The position numbers and the translations under genes are program-made. Positions 8,749-16,661 of a stretch of DNA of 64,000 bases are shown piece after piece (the stretch's first letter is position 1; every line of letters begins with the position of its first letter). The DNA is taken from positions 186,001 to 250,000 of the forward strand of contig NZ_JADCUC010000001.1 in assembly GCF_016464365.1 (NCBI RefSeq), given 5' to 3'. The DNA comes from Sandaracinobacteroides hominis (GTDB lineage: Bacteria; Pseudomonadota; Alphaproteobacteria; Sphingomonadales; Sphingomonadaceae). The notes beneath the pieces were generated by a model. It was not told the DNA's origin. It ran no database searches and was given only the letters and a program-made list of their open reading frames with translations.

Positions 8749-9870
8749 ATGACGCCGATCAATGTCGCGATTGCGGGTGTCGGGAACTGCGCAAGCTCGC
8801 TGGTACAGGGCATCGCGCACTATTCCAACGGTGGCGCCAACGAGGCGATTGGCCTCAGCCACTGGGATCTTGGCGGCTGGCGGCCGAGAGATCTGCGCGT
8901 CGTGGCGGCATTCGACGTCGATCGGCGCAAGGTCGGGCTGGATGTCGCAGAGGCGATATTTGCCAAGCCGAACTGCACCACGGTGTTCTGCGACCATGTG
9001 GCGCCGACCGGCACAATCGTAGCAATGGGCCCGGTGCTGGATGGGGTGGCGCCGCATATGCTGGAGGCGCCCGAGCCGCGCAGTTTCCGCCCGGCAGACC
9101 TGCCTGAGCCGAGTCTTGCCGAAGTGGTGGAGCAACTGAAGCGCGCCGATGCGCATGTGCTGATGAACTATCTGCCGGTGGGCAGCCAGAAGGCGACCGA
9201 ATTCTATGCCGAGGCGGCGCTGAAGGCGGGCGTCGCGTTCGTGAACAACATCCCGGTCTTCATTGCCAGCAATCCGGACTGGGCGAAGCGCTTTGCCGAC
9301 GCCGGCGTGCCGCTGATCGGCGACGACATCAAGGCGCAGCTGGGGGCGACCATCGTGCACCGCACCCTGACCGAGCTGTTTGCGCGGCGGGGCGTGCGGC
9401 TGGACCGCACCTATCAGCTGAATACGGGCGGCAACACGGACTTCCTGAACATGCTTGCCAAGGAGCGGCTGGAATCGAAGAAGGTCTCCAAGACCGAGGC
9501 CGTGCAGTCTGCGACCGACCGGCGGCTGGACGACGAGAACATCCATGTCGGGCCTTCGGATTATGTGGCGTGGCAGAACGACAACAAGGTCTGCTTCCTG
9601 CGGATGGAAGGGCAGTTGTTCGGGGGCGTGCCGATGAACCTCGAGCTGCGGCTTTCCGTAGAAGACAGTCCGAACTCCGCCGGTGTAGCCATTGATCTGG
9701 TGCGCTGCGCAGCGCTTGCCCACGCGCGCGGAATCGGCGGCGTGGTTGCGGCGCCTTCCGCCGCTTTCTGCAAGCATCCTGCCGTGCAGATGGAGGATGC
9801 AGCGGCGAGCGCGGCGCTGGATGCCTTCATTGTCGGCGACTCCGGGCCGTCTTCCGCCACCCGCCATTGA
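8749..9870 (+). CDS. ino1: Inositol-3-phosphate synthase (actinobacterial/archaeal type)
   Basis: Converts glucose 6-phosphate to 1D-myo-inositol 3-phosphate using bound NAD+. 373 residues, the length of the short bacterial/archaeal forms. Visible motifs: AGVGNCASSL (9-18, NAD-binding), NYLPVGSQKAT (140-150), GDDIKAQLGATI (191-202), QLNTGGNTDFLNM (223-235) and ESKKVSKTEA (242-251, catalytic lysine region). Gram-negative bacteria use this enzyme only sporadically. It lies 79 bases after the fused phosphatidyltransferase and 33 bases before the nucleotidyltransferase gene, so it should supply the inositol phosphate used by the locus. Confidence 0.95.
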   Translation: MTPINVAIAGVGNCASSLVQGIAHYSNGGANEAIGLSHWDLGGWRPRDLRVVAAFDVDRRKVGLDVAEAIFAKPNCTTVFCDHVAPTGTIVAMGPVLDGVAPHMLEAPEPRSFRPADLPEPSLAEVVEQLKRADAHVLMNYLPVGSQKATEFYAEAALKAGVAFVNNIPVFIASNPDWAKRFADAGVPLIGDDIKAQLGATIVHRTLTELFARRGVRLDRTYQLNTGGNTDFLNMLAKERLESKKVSKTEAVQSATDRRLDDENIHVGPSDYVAWQNDNKVCFLRMEGQLFGGVPMNLELRLSVEDSPNSAGVAIDLVRCAALAHARGIGGVVAAPSAAFCKHPAVQMEDAAASAALDAFIVGDSGPSSATRH

Positions 9871-9903
9871 TCTGAAACGTCCGGCGGGCATGGACGGCCG
9901 ATC

Positions 9904-10611
9904 ATGACGCGCCTGCCCACTGCGACCAATGCCATCATCCTGGCAGCCGGGGCCGGTTCCCGGCTGGCGGATGTGGAAGCGGTGAAGCCGTTGGCGGATA
10001 TCGGTGGCAAGCCCCTGATCCTGCATTCGATCGAGAGCCTGATGACGGCCGGGGCCGCGTCGGTCACGATAGTAGTCGGCAACCGCGCTGAAGACATAAG
10101 GGCAGCGCTTCGCCAGGCACCGCTGCCGTTGGAATTTGTGGACAACCCCGACTGGCAGGCGGCGCCGAACGGTGTCTCCGTCCTTGCCGCGCGCAGATCC
10201 GTTCGGCCCGGAACGCTGCTGACCATGGCGGACCATTTGCTTTCGCCCGAGCTGGTCGGACGACTGGTGATGGGCGCGGCGCACGCGCTGGCGCTGGGTG
10301 TCGATCGTCGGCTGGGCCATCCCTGGGTCGATGAAGCCGATGTCACGCGGGTGCTTACCGATGGCGGGGAGATTCGCGCCATCGGCAAGGGCCTGTGCGT
10401 CTATGATGCCTACGACACCGGGCTTTTCCGTATCGGGCCTGAGCTGGTTGAGGCGTTGGCCGGCCTTGCAGCGCCCGGGCTTTCCGATGGGGTCCGGCTG
10501 CTGGCGGCGAACGGGCTTGCAGGTTGCGTGGATATCGGGGACGCGCCGTGGCTGGATGTGGATGATGCACGGGCGCTGGATATCGCCCGGAAGGAATGGA
10601 GATTGGCATGA
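9904..10611 (+). CDS. Sugar/alditol-phosphate nucleotidyltransferase, probably inositol-phosphate cytidylyltransferase
   Basis: 235 residues of an NTP_transferase fold. LAAGAGSRL (13-21) is the nucleotide-binding loop, Lys28-Pro29 follows, NG at 89-90 and LTMADH (106-111) carry the metal/substrate Asp. The pattern 'NGVSVLAA...LLTMADH' resembles CTP:inositol-1-phosphate cytidylyltransferases and phosphocholine cytidylyltransferases more than hexose-1-phosphate uridylyltransferases, as far as I can judge by eye. The position directly behind inositol-3-phosphate synthase supports CDP-inositol as product; this is inference. The last codons overlap the next gene in an ATGA junction at 10608-10611. 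Confidence 0.85.
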   Translation: MTRLPTATNAIILAAGAGSRLADVEAVKPLADIGGKPLILHSIESLMTAGAASVTIVVGNRAEDIRAALRQAPLPLEFVDNPDWQAAPNGVSVLAARRSVRPGTLLTMADHLLSPELVGRLVMGAAHALALGVDRRLGHPWVDEADVTRVLTDGGEIRAIGKGLCVYDAYDTGLFRIGPELVEALAGLAAPGLSDGVRLLAANGLAGCVDIGDAPWLDVDDARALDIARKEWRLA

Positions 10612-12107
10612 AGGCGTTTCTGGCTGCACTGTTGCTGCTGCAGGGCGCCGTCGTGGCGGCCTCTCCATGGGTGGGCCCCGGGGATGCACGGCTGCGGACC
10701 GATGTGGAGCTTTTGCGGGCGCATGGCTATATTCTGGGGCCGGTCGATGCCTGGCCCTTGCCATGGTCGCAAATCAATCGCGGGATCGAGCGCGCCCGTA
10801 CCGATGGAGCGCTGCCCCCGCATATTGCCGCCGCCGTCAGCCGGCTGGAAAGAGAGGCGGAATATGCCGGCCAGAAGACGCGCTTCATGGTCCGCGCGAT
10901 GGGCACCAACGATGCGGCGCTGGTGCGGACGTTCGACCGGGTGGCCCGCAACCAGGGGGAAGTGACGGCTTCGGCATCGCACGATCTGGGGCGCCTGCAT
11001 GTGACCTGGGGCGGCACCTGGCAGAGCGATGGCAGCCCGGACCAGGAAGCCACAAGGCATAAGAACGGATTTTCTCCCGATCCGAGCTATGTGGCGCTGC
11101 GTCTGGGCGACAACTGGGCGGCCTATGGCGGCTGGATCGACAATTGGTGGGGCGCCGGGCAGGACGGGGCAATGCTGTTTTCCACCAGCGCCCGGCCGAT
11201 GCCCAAGGTCGGCTTCCGACGGTTGGAGCCCTTTACCATCGATGCGCCGGTGCTGCGCTGGCTGGGGCCGACGACCTTCGATTTCTTCGTCGCGATCGCC
11301 AACGAGAAGCGCGATTTCGACAATCCGGCGATGATCGGGATGCGTTTTGCCTTTCAGCCGACACCCTATTTCGAAATCGGCCTCAACCGGGGAATCCAGA
11401 TTTGCGGCAGCGGTCGGCCCTGTGACGCGAGGACCATCGGCAAGGCCCTGATCGGTTTCGGGGATTTCGACAATACCGGAACGCTGGATGAGCCGGGCAA
11501 CCAGCTGGCCGGCTTCGACATGAGCTATCGGCGGCCGATTGGCGATACCGGGCAGATTCTGAAGCTGACATTCGCGACGACTGCCGAGGATGCCGACAAT
11601 ATCCTGATCGAGCAGTTTGCACGGCAGATCGGAGCCGGGATTTCCGGCCCGGTCGGCAAAGATGGGGCGCTGCTGGATGCCGGGTTCGAATATCTGGACA
11701 GCCAGGCGGCGAAGTTCCTCGGCAGTTTGATGGGCAGCAAGGCCTATCCCGGGAGCACCTACAACAATTTCATCTACACCGACGGCTGGACCTATGGCCG
11801 GCGTCCGGTCGGCCATTCGCTGGATGGGGATGCGCGCGCGATAACCGTCTATTCAGCCCTGACCGACTCGCGCAATCGCCGATGGTATGTGAGCGGCCGG
11901 AATATCGTGCTGAACCTGCATTCCATTCCCAGCTATCGCATTTCGAAATCACGCGAGGAAGTTGCGGTATTTGAAGGCGGGGTAAACTGGCCTACGAAAT
12001 TCGGGGATATCAAGGCCAGCGCGCGGCTGCAGCAGAATGCGCCGGATACGCCCGATACCAACCCGACGCTGGTGCAGGGCGAGATCGGCTGGACGACGCG
12101 CTTCTAG
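10608..12107 (+). CDS. Wzi/capsule-assembly-like outer membrane beta-barrel protein
   Basis: 499 residues: signal peptide (MKAFLAALLLLQGAVVAAS, cleavage near 22), an N-terminal helical segment, then alternating amphipathic strands ending in TTRF, as expected of an outer membrane barrel. Segments such as YVALRLGDNWAAYGGWIDNWWGAG and FDFFVAIANEKRDFDNP are characteristic of the capsule assembly Wzi family (lectin-like barrels that anchor exported polysaccharide). ATG at 10608 is chosen because it starts the signal peptide and overlaps the previous stop (ATGA); an ATG at 10596 would add four residues. Being coupled to the nucleotidyltransferase suggests that the locus product, or a polymer modified with it, ends up at the cell surface. 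Confidence 0.85.
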   Translation: MKAFLAALLLLQGAVVAASPWVGPGDARLRTDVELLRAHGYILGPVDAWPLPWSQINRGIERARTDGALPPHIAAAVSRLEREAEYAGQKTRFMVRAMGTNDAALVRTFDRVARNQGEVTASASHDLGRLHVTWGGTWQSDGSPDQEATRHKNGFSPDPSYVALRLGDNWAAYGGWIDNWWGAGQDGAMLFSTSARPMPKVGFRRLEPFTIDAPVLRWLGPTTFDFFVAIANEKRDFDNPAMIGMRFAFQPTPYFEIGLNRGIQICGSGRPCDARTIGKALIGFGDFDNTGTLDEPGNQLAGFDMSYRRPIGDTGQILKLTFATTAEDADNILIEQFARQIGAGISGPVGKDGALLDAGFEYLDSQAAKFLGSLMGSKAYPGSTYNNFIYTDGWTYGRRPVGHSLDGDARAITVYSALTDSRNRRWYVSGRNIVLNLHSIPSYRISKSREEVAVFEGGVNWPTKFGDIKASARLQQNAPDTPDTNPTLVQGEIGWTTRF

Positions 12108-12153
12108 CGGCTTGAGGTTGCATCGATCCGGCTGAGTTCGCTAAGGCGACGGC

Positions 12154-12840
12154 ATGGCCGATGTTTCCCTTTCGTTCTCAGGTCAGGACTTTGTGCCGCT
12201 TCCGTGCGGCGCGCTGTTCTGGCCGGGCGAACAGACGCTGCTGGTGGCCGACCTGCATCTGGAAAAGGGATCGGCCTTCGCCCGGCAGGGATGGCTGCTG
12301 CCGCCCTATGACAGCCTGGAATCGCTGCGCCGGCTGGCGGCGGCGGCTGCGCAGGTGCGTCCGCGGCATATCGTTGCGCTGGGCGACAGCTTCCACGATT
12401 CGAACGGGCCTTCGCGCCTGCTTCCGGAGGCGCTTGACCTGCTGCTGCGATTGTTGCGCGCCCATGACTGGCTGTGGGTAACGGGCAACCATGACGGCGA
12501 CAGCGGGGTCGAGATCGGCGGGCGGGCCGTTGCAGAGGTGGAAATGGCCGGCATCTGGCTCCGCCACGAAGCCCAGACGCCCTCCGGCGGGCCGGAGATC
12601 AGTGGGCATTTCCACCCCAAGGTGGCGATGGAACTGCGTGCCGGCGTGCGCGTCAGCCGGCGCTGTTTTGCGATGGCTGCCGAACGGCTGGTGCTGCCCG
12701 CCTATGGGGCCTATGCCGGCGGCCTGTCGGTCGATGATCCGGCATTCGCCGTGGCGCTGGGCTGCATTCCAGATGCCGTGGTGCCCCTGGCCGGAGGAAT
12801 TGTCCGTATTCCGGCCGCCAAGAGGAGAAATGCTGCATGA
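12154..12840 (+). CDS. pdeM: Ligase-associated DNA damage response endonuclease PdeM
   Basis: A calcineurin-like metallophosphoesterase of 228 residues. The metal ligand motifs are ADLHLEKG (32-39), GDSFHD (77-82), GNHD (111-114) and GHFHPK (151-156); the variant ADLHLEKG with an adjacent SRLLPE is typical of the PdeM family, found with an Lhr-like helicase and an ATP-dependent DNA ligase in bacterial repair clusters. None of those partners is in this window. The gene ends in an ATGA overlap with the next one. Confidence 0.9.
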   Translation: MADVSLSFSGQDFVPLPCGALFWPGEQTLLVADLHLEKGSAFARQGWLLPPYDSLESLRRLAAAAAQVRPRHIVALGDSFHDSNGPSRLLPEALDLLLRLLRAHDWLWVTGNHDGDSGVEIGGRAVAEVEMAGIWLRHEAQTPSGGPEISGHFHPKVAMELRAGVRVSRRCFAMAAERLVLPAYGAYAGGLSVDDPAFAVALGCIPDAVVPLAGGIVRIPAAKRRNAA

Positions 12841-13499
12841 CCTGGTTCCCCCAACGCCACGCCCGTATTTTCTGCGCCGCCGTCAACTATGCCGCGCACC
12901 GGGACGAAATGGGTCGCGGGGAAAGCGGACCAAACCCGATGATCTTCCTGCGTACGCCGCAGTCGCTGGTCCGGGCGGGTGAGCCGATCGTTAAGCCGGT
13001 GAATACGGAAAGCCTCGATTGGGAAGGTGAGCTGGCGCTGGTGATTGGCAAGCCGGCCCGGCATGTGTCGCGGGAAAATGCGCTGTCGCATGTGGCAAGC
13101 TGGACGGCGTTCATGGATGGCTCCGTTCGCGACTGGCAGCGGCATACGGCGCAGTTCACCGGCGGCAAGAATTTCGACGCATCCGGCAGCATCGGGCCCG
13201 AGCTGGTGCCTGCGGAAGCCTTCGGGGACTACAAGGCGCATTCGCTGACCACGCGCGTGAATGGAGAGGTGGTGCAGCACACGTCCATCGATCTCATGCT
13301 GCACGACGTGGAGGCGCTCATCGCATATATCTCTGCGTTCACCGAACTGCAGACGGGCGATATCATCGCCACCGGGACCTGCGGTGGCGTCGGCGAAAAG
13401 CGGGTTCCTCCGAAGTTCCTGATGCCGGGCGACGTGGTGGAGGTGGATATTTCCGGCCTGCCCTTGCTGTCCAATCCCATCGTGGCGGAGCGCGGATAA
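12837..13499 (+). CDS. Fumarylacetoacetate hydrolase family protein
   Basis: 220 residues. The FAH fold is recognised by the N-terminal ICAAVNYAAHRDEMG-like segment, the metal ligands E63 and E65 in DWEGELALVIGK, FMDGSVRDWQ, KNFDASGSIGPELV, and the C-terminal GDIIATGTCGGVG and LMPGDVVEVDI. Members hydrolyse or decarboxylate acylpyruvates, oxaloacetate or related 2-oxo acids; the exact substrate cannot be read off. GTGGCGGAGCGCGGATAA at its 3' end is the first copy of a tandem repeat. Translationally coupled to pdeM (ATGA at 12837-12840). Confidence 0.9.
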   Translation: MTWFPQRHARIFCAAVNYAAHRDEMGRGESGPNPMIFLRTPQSLVRAGEPIVKPVNTESLDWEGELALVIGKPARHVSRENALSHVASWTAFMDGSVRDWQRHTAQFTGGKNFDASGSIGPELVPAEAFGDYKAHSLTTRVNGEVVQHTSIDLMLHDVEALIAYISAFTELQTGDIIATGTCGGVGEKRVPPKFLMPGDVVEVDISGLPLLSNPIVAERG

Positions 13500-13549
13500 A
13501 CGGCGTGGCGGAGCGCGGATAAACGGCGTTGCGGAGCGCGGATGAAGGG
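13481..13549. repeat. 23-bp tandem repeat, three copies, over the FAH-family stop codon
   Basis: Copies at 13481-13503, 13504-13526 and 13527-13549. The first two are identical (CGTGGCGGAGCGCGGATAAA then CGG); the third differs at three positions. The unit contains the last codons and the TAA stop of the preceding gene, so that stop is present twice, while the third copy reads TGA instead of TAA. Confidence 0.95.
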
Positions 13550-13626
13550 CTGCGTAAACGGCTGATGGCCGCAGCGGCACCGCGTTGATTCACATGCGAT
13601 TCATCTTGTTGTGAGAGGATTCGGCG

Positions 13627-14295
13627 ATGAAATTCGCAATACTCTCCACCGCGCTGCTTCTGTTTTCCGCTGGTTCCGCCAGCGCACAGGATAGTCCGGC
13701 TGAACTGCCCGCAGTGGCGCCGGCGGCAGCGCCAGCAGCTGCTCCGGCCGTTGTCCCCGCCGCACCTGCGGCGCCGAAAAGCGATGGAAGCCTGAAGGGC
13801 GATGCGCAGGCGGCTGCCTATGAGATCGGGGAAATCACCACCGCGGCAGACGGCGCCTTTGGCGAGGCAACCGAGGGTATTGCGATGGTCATCCAGAAGG
13901 TCTTCGCAGACCTTGGCAAGCCCAACGCCTATATCGTCGGCCGGGAAGGCGGCGGTGCGCTGGTGGTGGGCCTGCGCTATGGCAAGGGCAAGCTGTTTTC
14001 CAAGGTGGAAGGCGAGCGCCCCGTTCACTGGACGGGGCCTTCGATCGGGCCTGACATCGGCGGCGATGCCTCGCGCAGCTTCGTGCTGGTCTATAACCTC
14101 CACGACACCGAGGAGCTGTATCAGCGTTTCCCCGCGGTCGAGGGCAAGGCCTATCTGATCGGCGGCGTATCGGCCAACTATCACCAGCGGGGACATATCA
14201 TCCTCGTTCCGATCCGGCTGGGTGCCGGATGGAGGCTGGGGGCGAACGTCGGCTATCTGAAATATACCCGGGAAGGGTCGGTCATTCCCTTCTGA
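13627..14295 (+). CDS. eipA: EipA/DUF1134 family cell envelope protein
   Basis: 222 residues: signal peptide (1-20, ending SASAQ), an Ala/Pro-rich linker (about 22-50), then the conserved DUF1134 domain with EIGEITTAADGAFGEATEGIA split over residues ~66-85, VFADLGKPNAYIVGREGGGA and GLRYGKGKL. The family includes EipA of Brucella abortus, a periplasmic protein needed for envelope integrity. Periplasmic location is predicted here too. Placed just upstream of lptD and surA, which fits an envelope role. No enzymatic residues are known to me. Confidence 0.9.
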   Translation: MKFAILSTALLLFSAGSASAQDSPAELPAVAPAAAPAAAPAVVPAAPAAPKSDGSLKGDAQAAAYEIGEITTAADGAFGEATEGIAMVIQKVFADLGKPNAYIVGREGGGALVVGLRYGKGKLFSKVEGERPVHWTGPSIGPDIGGDASRSFVLVYNLHDTEELYQRFPAVEGKAYLIGGVSANYHQRGHIILVPIRLGAGWRLGANVGYLKYTREGSVIPF

Positions 14296-14323
14296 CGCCG
14301 GATGCATGAAATGCGGTGCTTGA

Positions 14324-16567
14324 ATGGCTGAGCGCCCACCCCTAAAGCCCGGCGAACCCATGGTCCGTCCGCTTTCCCTACCCATCGCGCTCGGCGCCCT
14401 GCTTCTGGCCACCGTTGCGCACGCGCAGGAGCCCGGGCCGCCGGCGGCTGCGCCCGAACTGCCGCAGCCGACGGTCGAATTTGAGGCCGACACCCTCACC
14501 TATGACGAGAATGGCGAGATCATCACTGCGACCGGCAATGTGCTTGTGCACCGCGACGGGCAGAGGCTGACCGCCGACACGGTGATCTACAATCGCTCGA
14601 CCGGCCTGGTGACGGCCAGCGGCAATGTGCTGATCGACAACGGCGATGGCATGCGCGCAGTCGCCGACAATGTGGAGCTGAACGAAACGCTGCGCGACGG
14701 CGCTGTCGAGAATATCCTGCTGATTCTGTCGGACGGCAGCCGGATGGCGGCGAAGACCGGTGTGCGCGAGAACGGCCTCTCCACCCTGAATCGCGCCGCC
14801 TATTCGCCCTGCTCGGTTGTGGATGAAGCCGGTTGCCCCAAGGAGCCGATGTGGCAGCTGAAAGCCGTGCGGGTGGTGCACGATCCGATGCGCGGGCGCA
14901 TCTACTACACCGGCGCGCGCCTGGAGATGTTCGGCGTGCCGGTACTGGCGCTTCCCAAATTGTCGCATCCGGATGGTTTCGACCATAACCAGTCGGGCCT
15001 GTTGTCGCCGGATTTCAGGCTCTCGCGCGAGCTGGGCGGTGAAGTCCGGATTCCCTATTTCTGGTCTCTGGCACCCGACCGCGACCTTACCGTTACCGGA
15101 AACATCTATACCAATGTCGCCCCCGTGATCGGTGCCGAATACCGGCAGCTGTTCGAGGGCGGGCCGGTGCAGGTGGGGCTGATGGCGACCTATGCGCGCG
15201 GGCAGGAAGAAGACCCTGTCACCGGCGACATCGTGCAGACCGACAGAGCCTTCCGCGGGGCGTTCGAGACGCGAGGCCAGATCGAGCATGGCGACGGCTG
15301 GCGTTCCAGTTTCTCGTCGCGTCTCACCAACGACGACAACTTCCTGGGTCGTTATCAGGTGAGCCTCGATACCCGCCTGCGCTCGACCTATGTGCTGGAG
15401 CGGTTCGAGCCGCAGCGGTATTTTTCGGTCCGCGGATGGGCCTTTCAGGACCTGACGCCGAATACGCCGAACGACCGGGTGCCCTTTGCCCTGCCGCTGG
15501 TCGACATGTTGTGGCGGCTTGACGAAAAGCCCCTTGGCGGCAGCGTGATGCTGCAGGCGAACAGCCTTACGCTGGTCCGGCGGGAAGGCCAGTCGATGGC
15601 GCGGGCGCTGGCGTCCGTGCAATGGGATCGCAGCTTCCTGACGCCGGCGGGACAGCGGATCACCTTTACCGGGCTTATGCGCGGCGACGTCTATACCAGC
15701 AGCGACGGCGCCGAGGCGGATGATCCCTTCTATGCCGGCAAGGACGGCTGGCAGGCGCGCTTCATTCCGCTGGCTGCGGTGGACATGGAATGGCCGCTCG
15801 CCGGGCCGGTATTCGGTGGCCTGCAGACGGTAACGCCCCGCGTCCAGTTCGTCGCTTCCAGCCCAACGGCCAATGCCGGCATTCCCAACGAGGACAGCCG
15901 CGCAATTGACCTGGAGGAATCCAACCTGTTCGCGCTGAACCGTTTTCCGGGCTATGACCGCTGGGAGGGGGGAGCGCGGGTTACCTACGGGATGGACTGG
16001 CGCTGGGCAAAGCCGGGCATCGCCATCTTCGCCCAGGTGGGGCAAAGCTATCGCCTCGACAACCAGCTGGATGTGTTTCCCGAGGGCACCGGGCTTTCCA
16101 GCCGCTTGTCCGATATCGTCGGGCGCGCTTCCGTTCGCTTCGGCCGGTATGTGGAGGTGACACAGCGGCTGCGGCTGGACAAGGACAGCCTCGCCGTCCG
16201 CCGCAACGAGACGGACGTAGCCATCGGCAGCCGGCAGACCTTCGTCTCGGTCGGCTATCTGAAGTACAACCGCAACATCGACCTCGAGGATCTGACCGAC
16301 CACGAGGAAGTGCGGGCCGGCGCGCGCGTTGCCTTTGGCCGATACTGGGCGGTGTTCGGTTCCGCAGTGGTGGACCTCACCTCCACGGCGGAAGATCCGC
16401 TGACGACCAACGACGGCTTCCAGCCGATCCGGCACCGGCTGGGCATCAGTTATACGGATGAGTGCTTCGAGTTCGGGGTGACCTGGAAGCGCAACTATGT
16501 CGACAATCCGAACGCACGGGAGGGTAACACCTTCCTGTTCACGCTTGCGCTTCGCAACCTGGGCTGA
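14324..16567 (+). CDS. lptD: LPS-assembly protein LptD
   Basis: 747 residues by the longest reading. An ATG at 14360 gives the cleaner signal peptide (MVRPLSLPIALGALLLATVA-HA), so the true start may be there. After the signal come an OstA-like periplasmic jellyroll (about 50-150) with the repeated TATGNVLVHRDGQRLTAD-type pattern, then the large beta-barrel domain ending in LALRNLG. Two Cys lie between jellyroll and barrel (PCSVVDEAGC) and one near the C-terminus (DECFEF), instead of the CC pair of E. coli. It inserts lipopolysaccharide, or an equivalent glycolipid, in the outer membrane. Followed by surA, its folding chaperone, as in many proteobacteria. Confidence 0.95.
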   Translation: MAERPPLKPGEPMVRPLSLPIALGALLLATVAHAQEPGPPAAAPELPQPTVEFEADTLTYDENGEIITATGNVLVHRDGQRLTADTVIYNRSTGLVTASGNVLIDNGDGMRAVADNVELNETLRDGAVENILLILSDGSRMAAKTGVRENGLSTLNRAAYSPCSVVDEAGCPKEPMWQLKAVRVVHDPMRGRIYYTGARLEMFGVPVLALPKLSHPDGFDHNQSGLLSPDFRLSRELGGEVRIPYFWSLAPDRDLTVTGNIYTNVAPVIGAEYRQLFEGGPVQVGLMATYARGQEEDPVTGDIVQTDRAFRGAFETRGQIEHGDGWRSSFSSRLTNDDNFLGRYQVSLDTRLRSTYVLERFEPQRYFSVRGWAFQDLTPNTPNDRVPFALPLVDMLWRLDEKPLGGSVMLQANSLTLVRREGQSMARALASVQWDRSFLTPAGQRITFTGLMRGDVYTSSDGAEADDPFYAGKDGWQARFIPLAAVDMEWPLAGPVFGGLQTVTPRVQFVASSPTANAGIPNEDSRAIDLEESNLFALNRFPGYDRWEGGARVTYGMDWRWAKPGIAIFAQVGQSYRLDNQLDVFPEGTGLSSRLSDIVGRASVRFGRYVEVTQRLRLDKDSLAVRRNETDVAIGSRQTFVSVGYLKYNRNIDLEDLTDHEEVRAGARVAFGRYWAVFGSAVVDLTSTAEDPLTTNDGFQPIRHRLGISYTDECFEFGVTWKRNYVDNPNAREGNTFLFTLALRNLG

Positions 16568-16631
16568 TGACTTCACGCCGGGTTCAGCCAATTCCCGGCA
16601 TAGGTGCTGGCGCCTTCCCAACCCCTCGTCT

Positions 16632-16652
16632 ATGCGGAGCGCCGATCCGCAT
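16632..16652. promoter_or_regulatory. Inverted repeat upstream of surA
   Basis: ATGCGGA at 16632-16638 and TCCGCAT at 16646-16652 form a perfect 7-bp inverted repeat around a 7-base spacer, 10 bases before the surA ATG. It could be an operator or a leader hairpin close to the ribosome site; neither is demonstrated. Confidence 0.4.
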
Positions 16653-16661
16653 GTTTAGGAA

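Noticed and set aside
14378-16621. A 747-residue minus-strand frame opposite lptD
   Set aside because: Mirrors the lptD reading frame; the composition is typical of antisense translations in GC-rich DNA.
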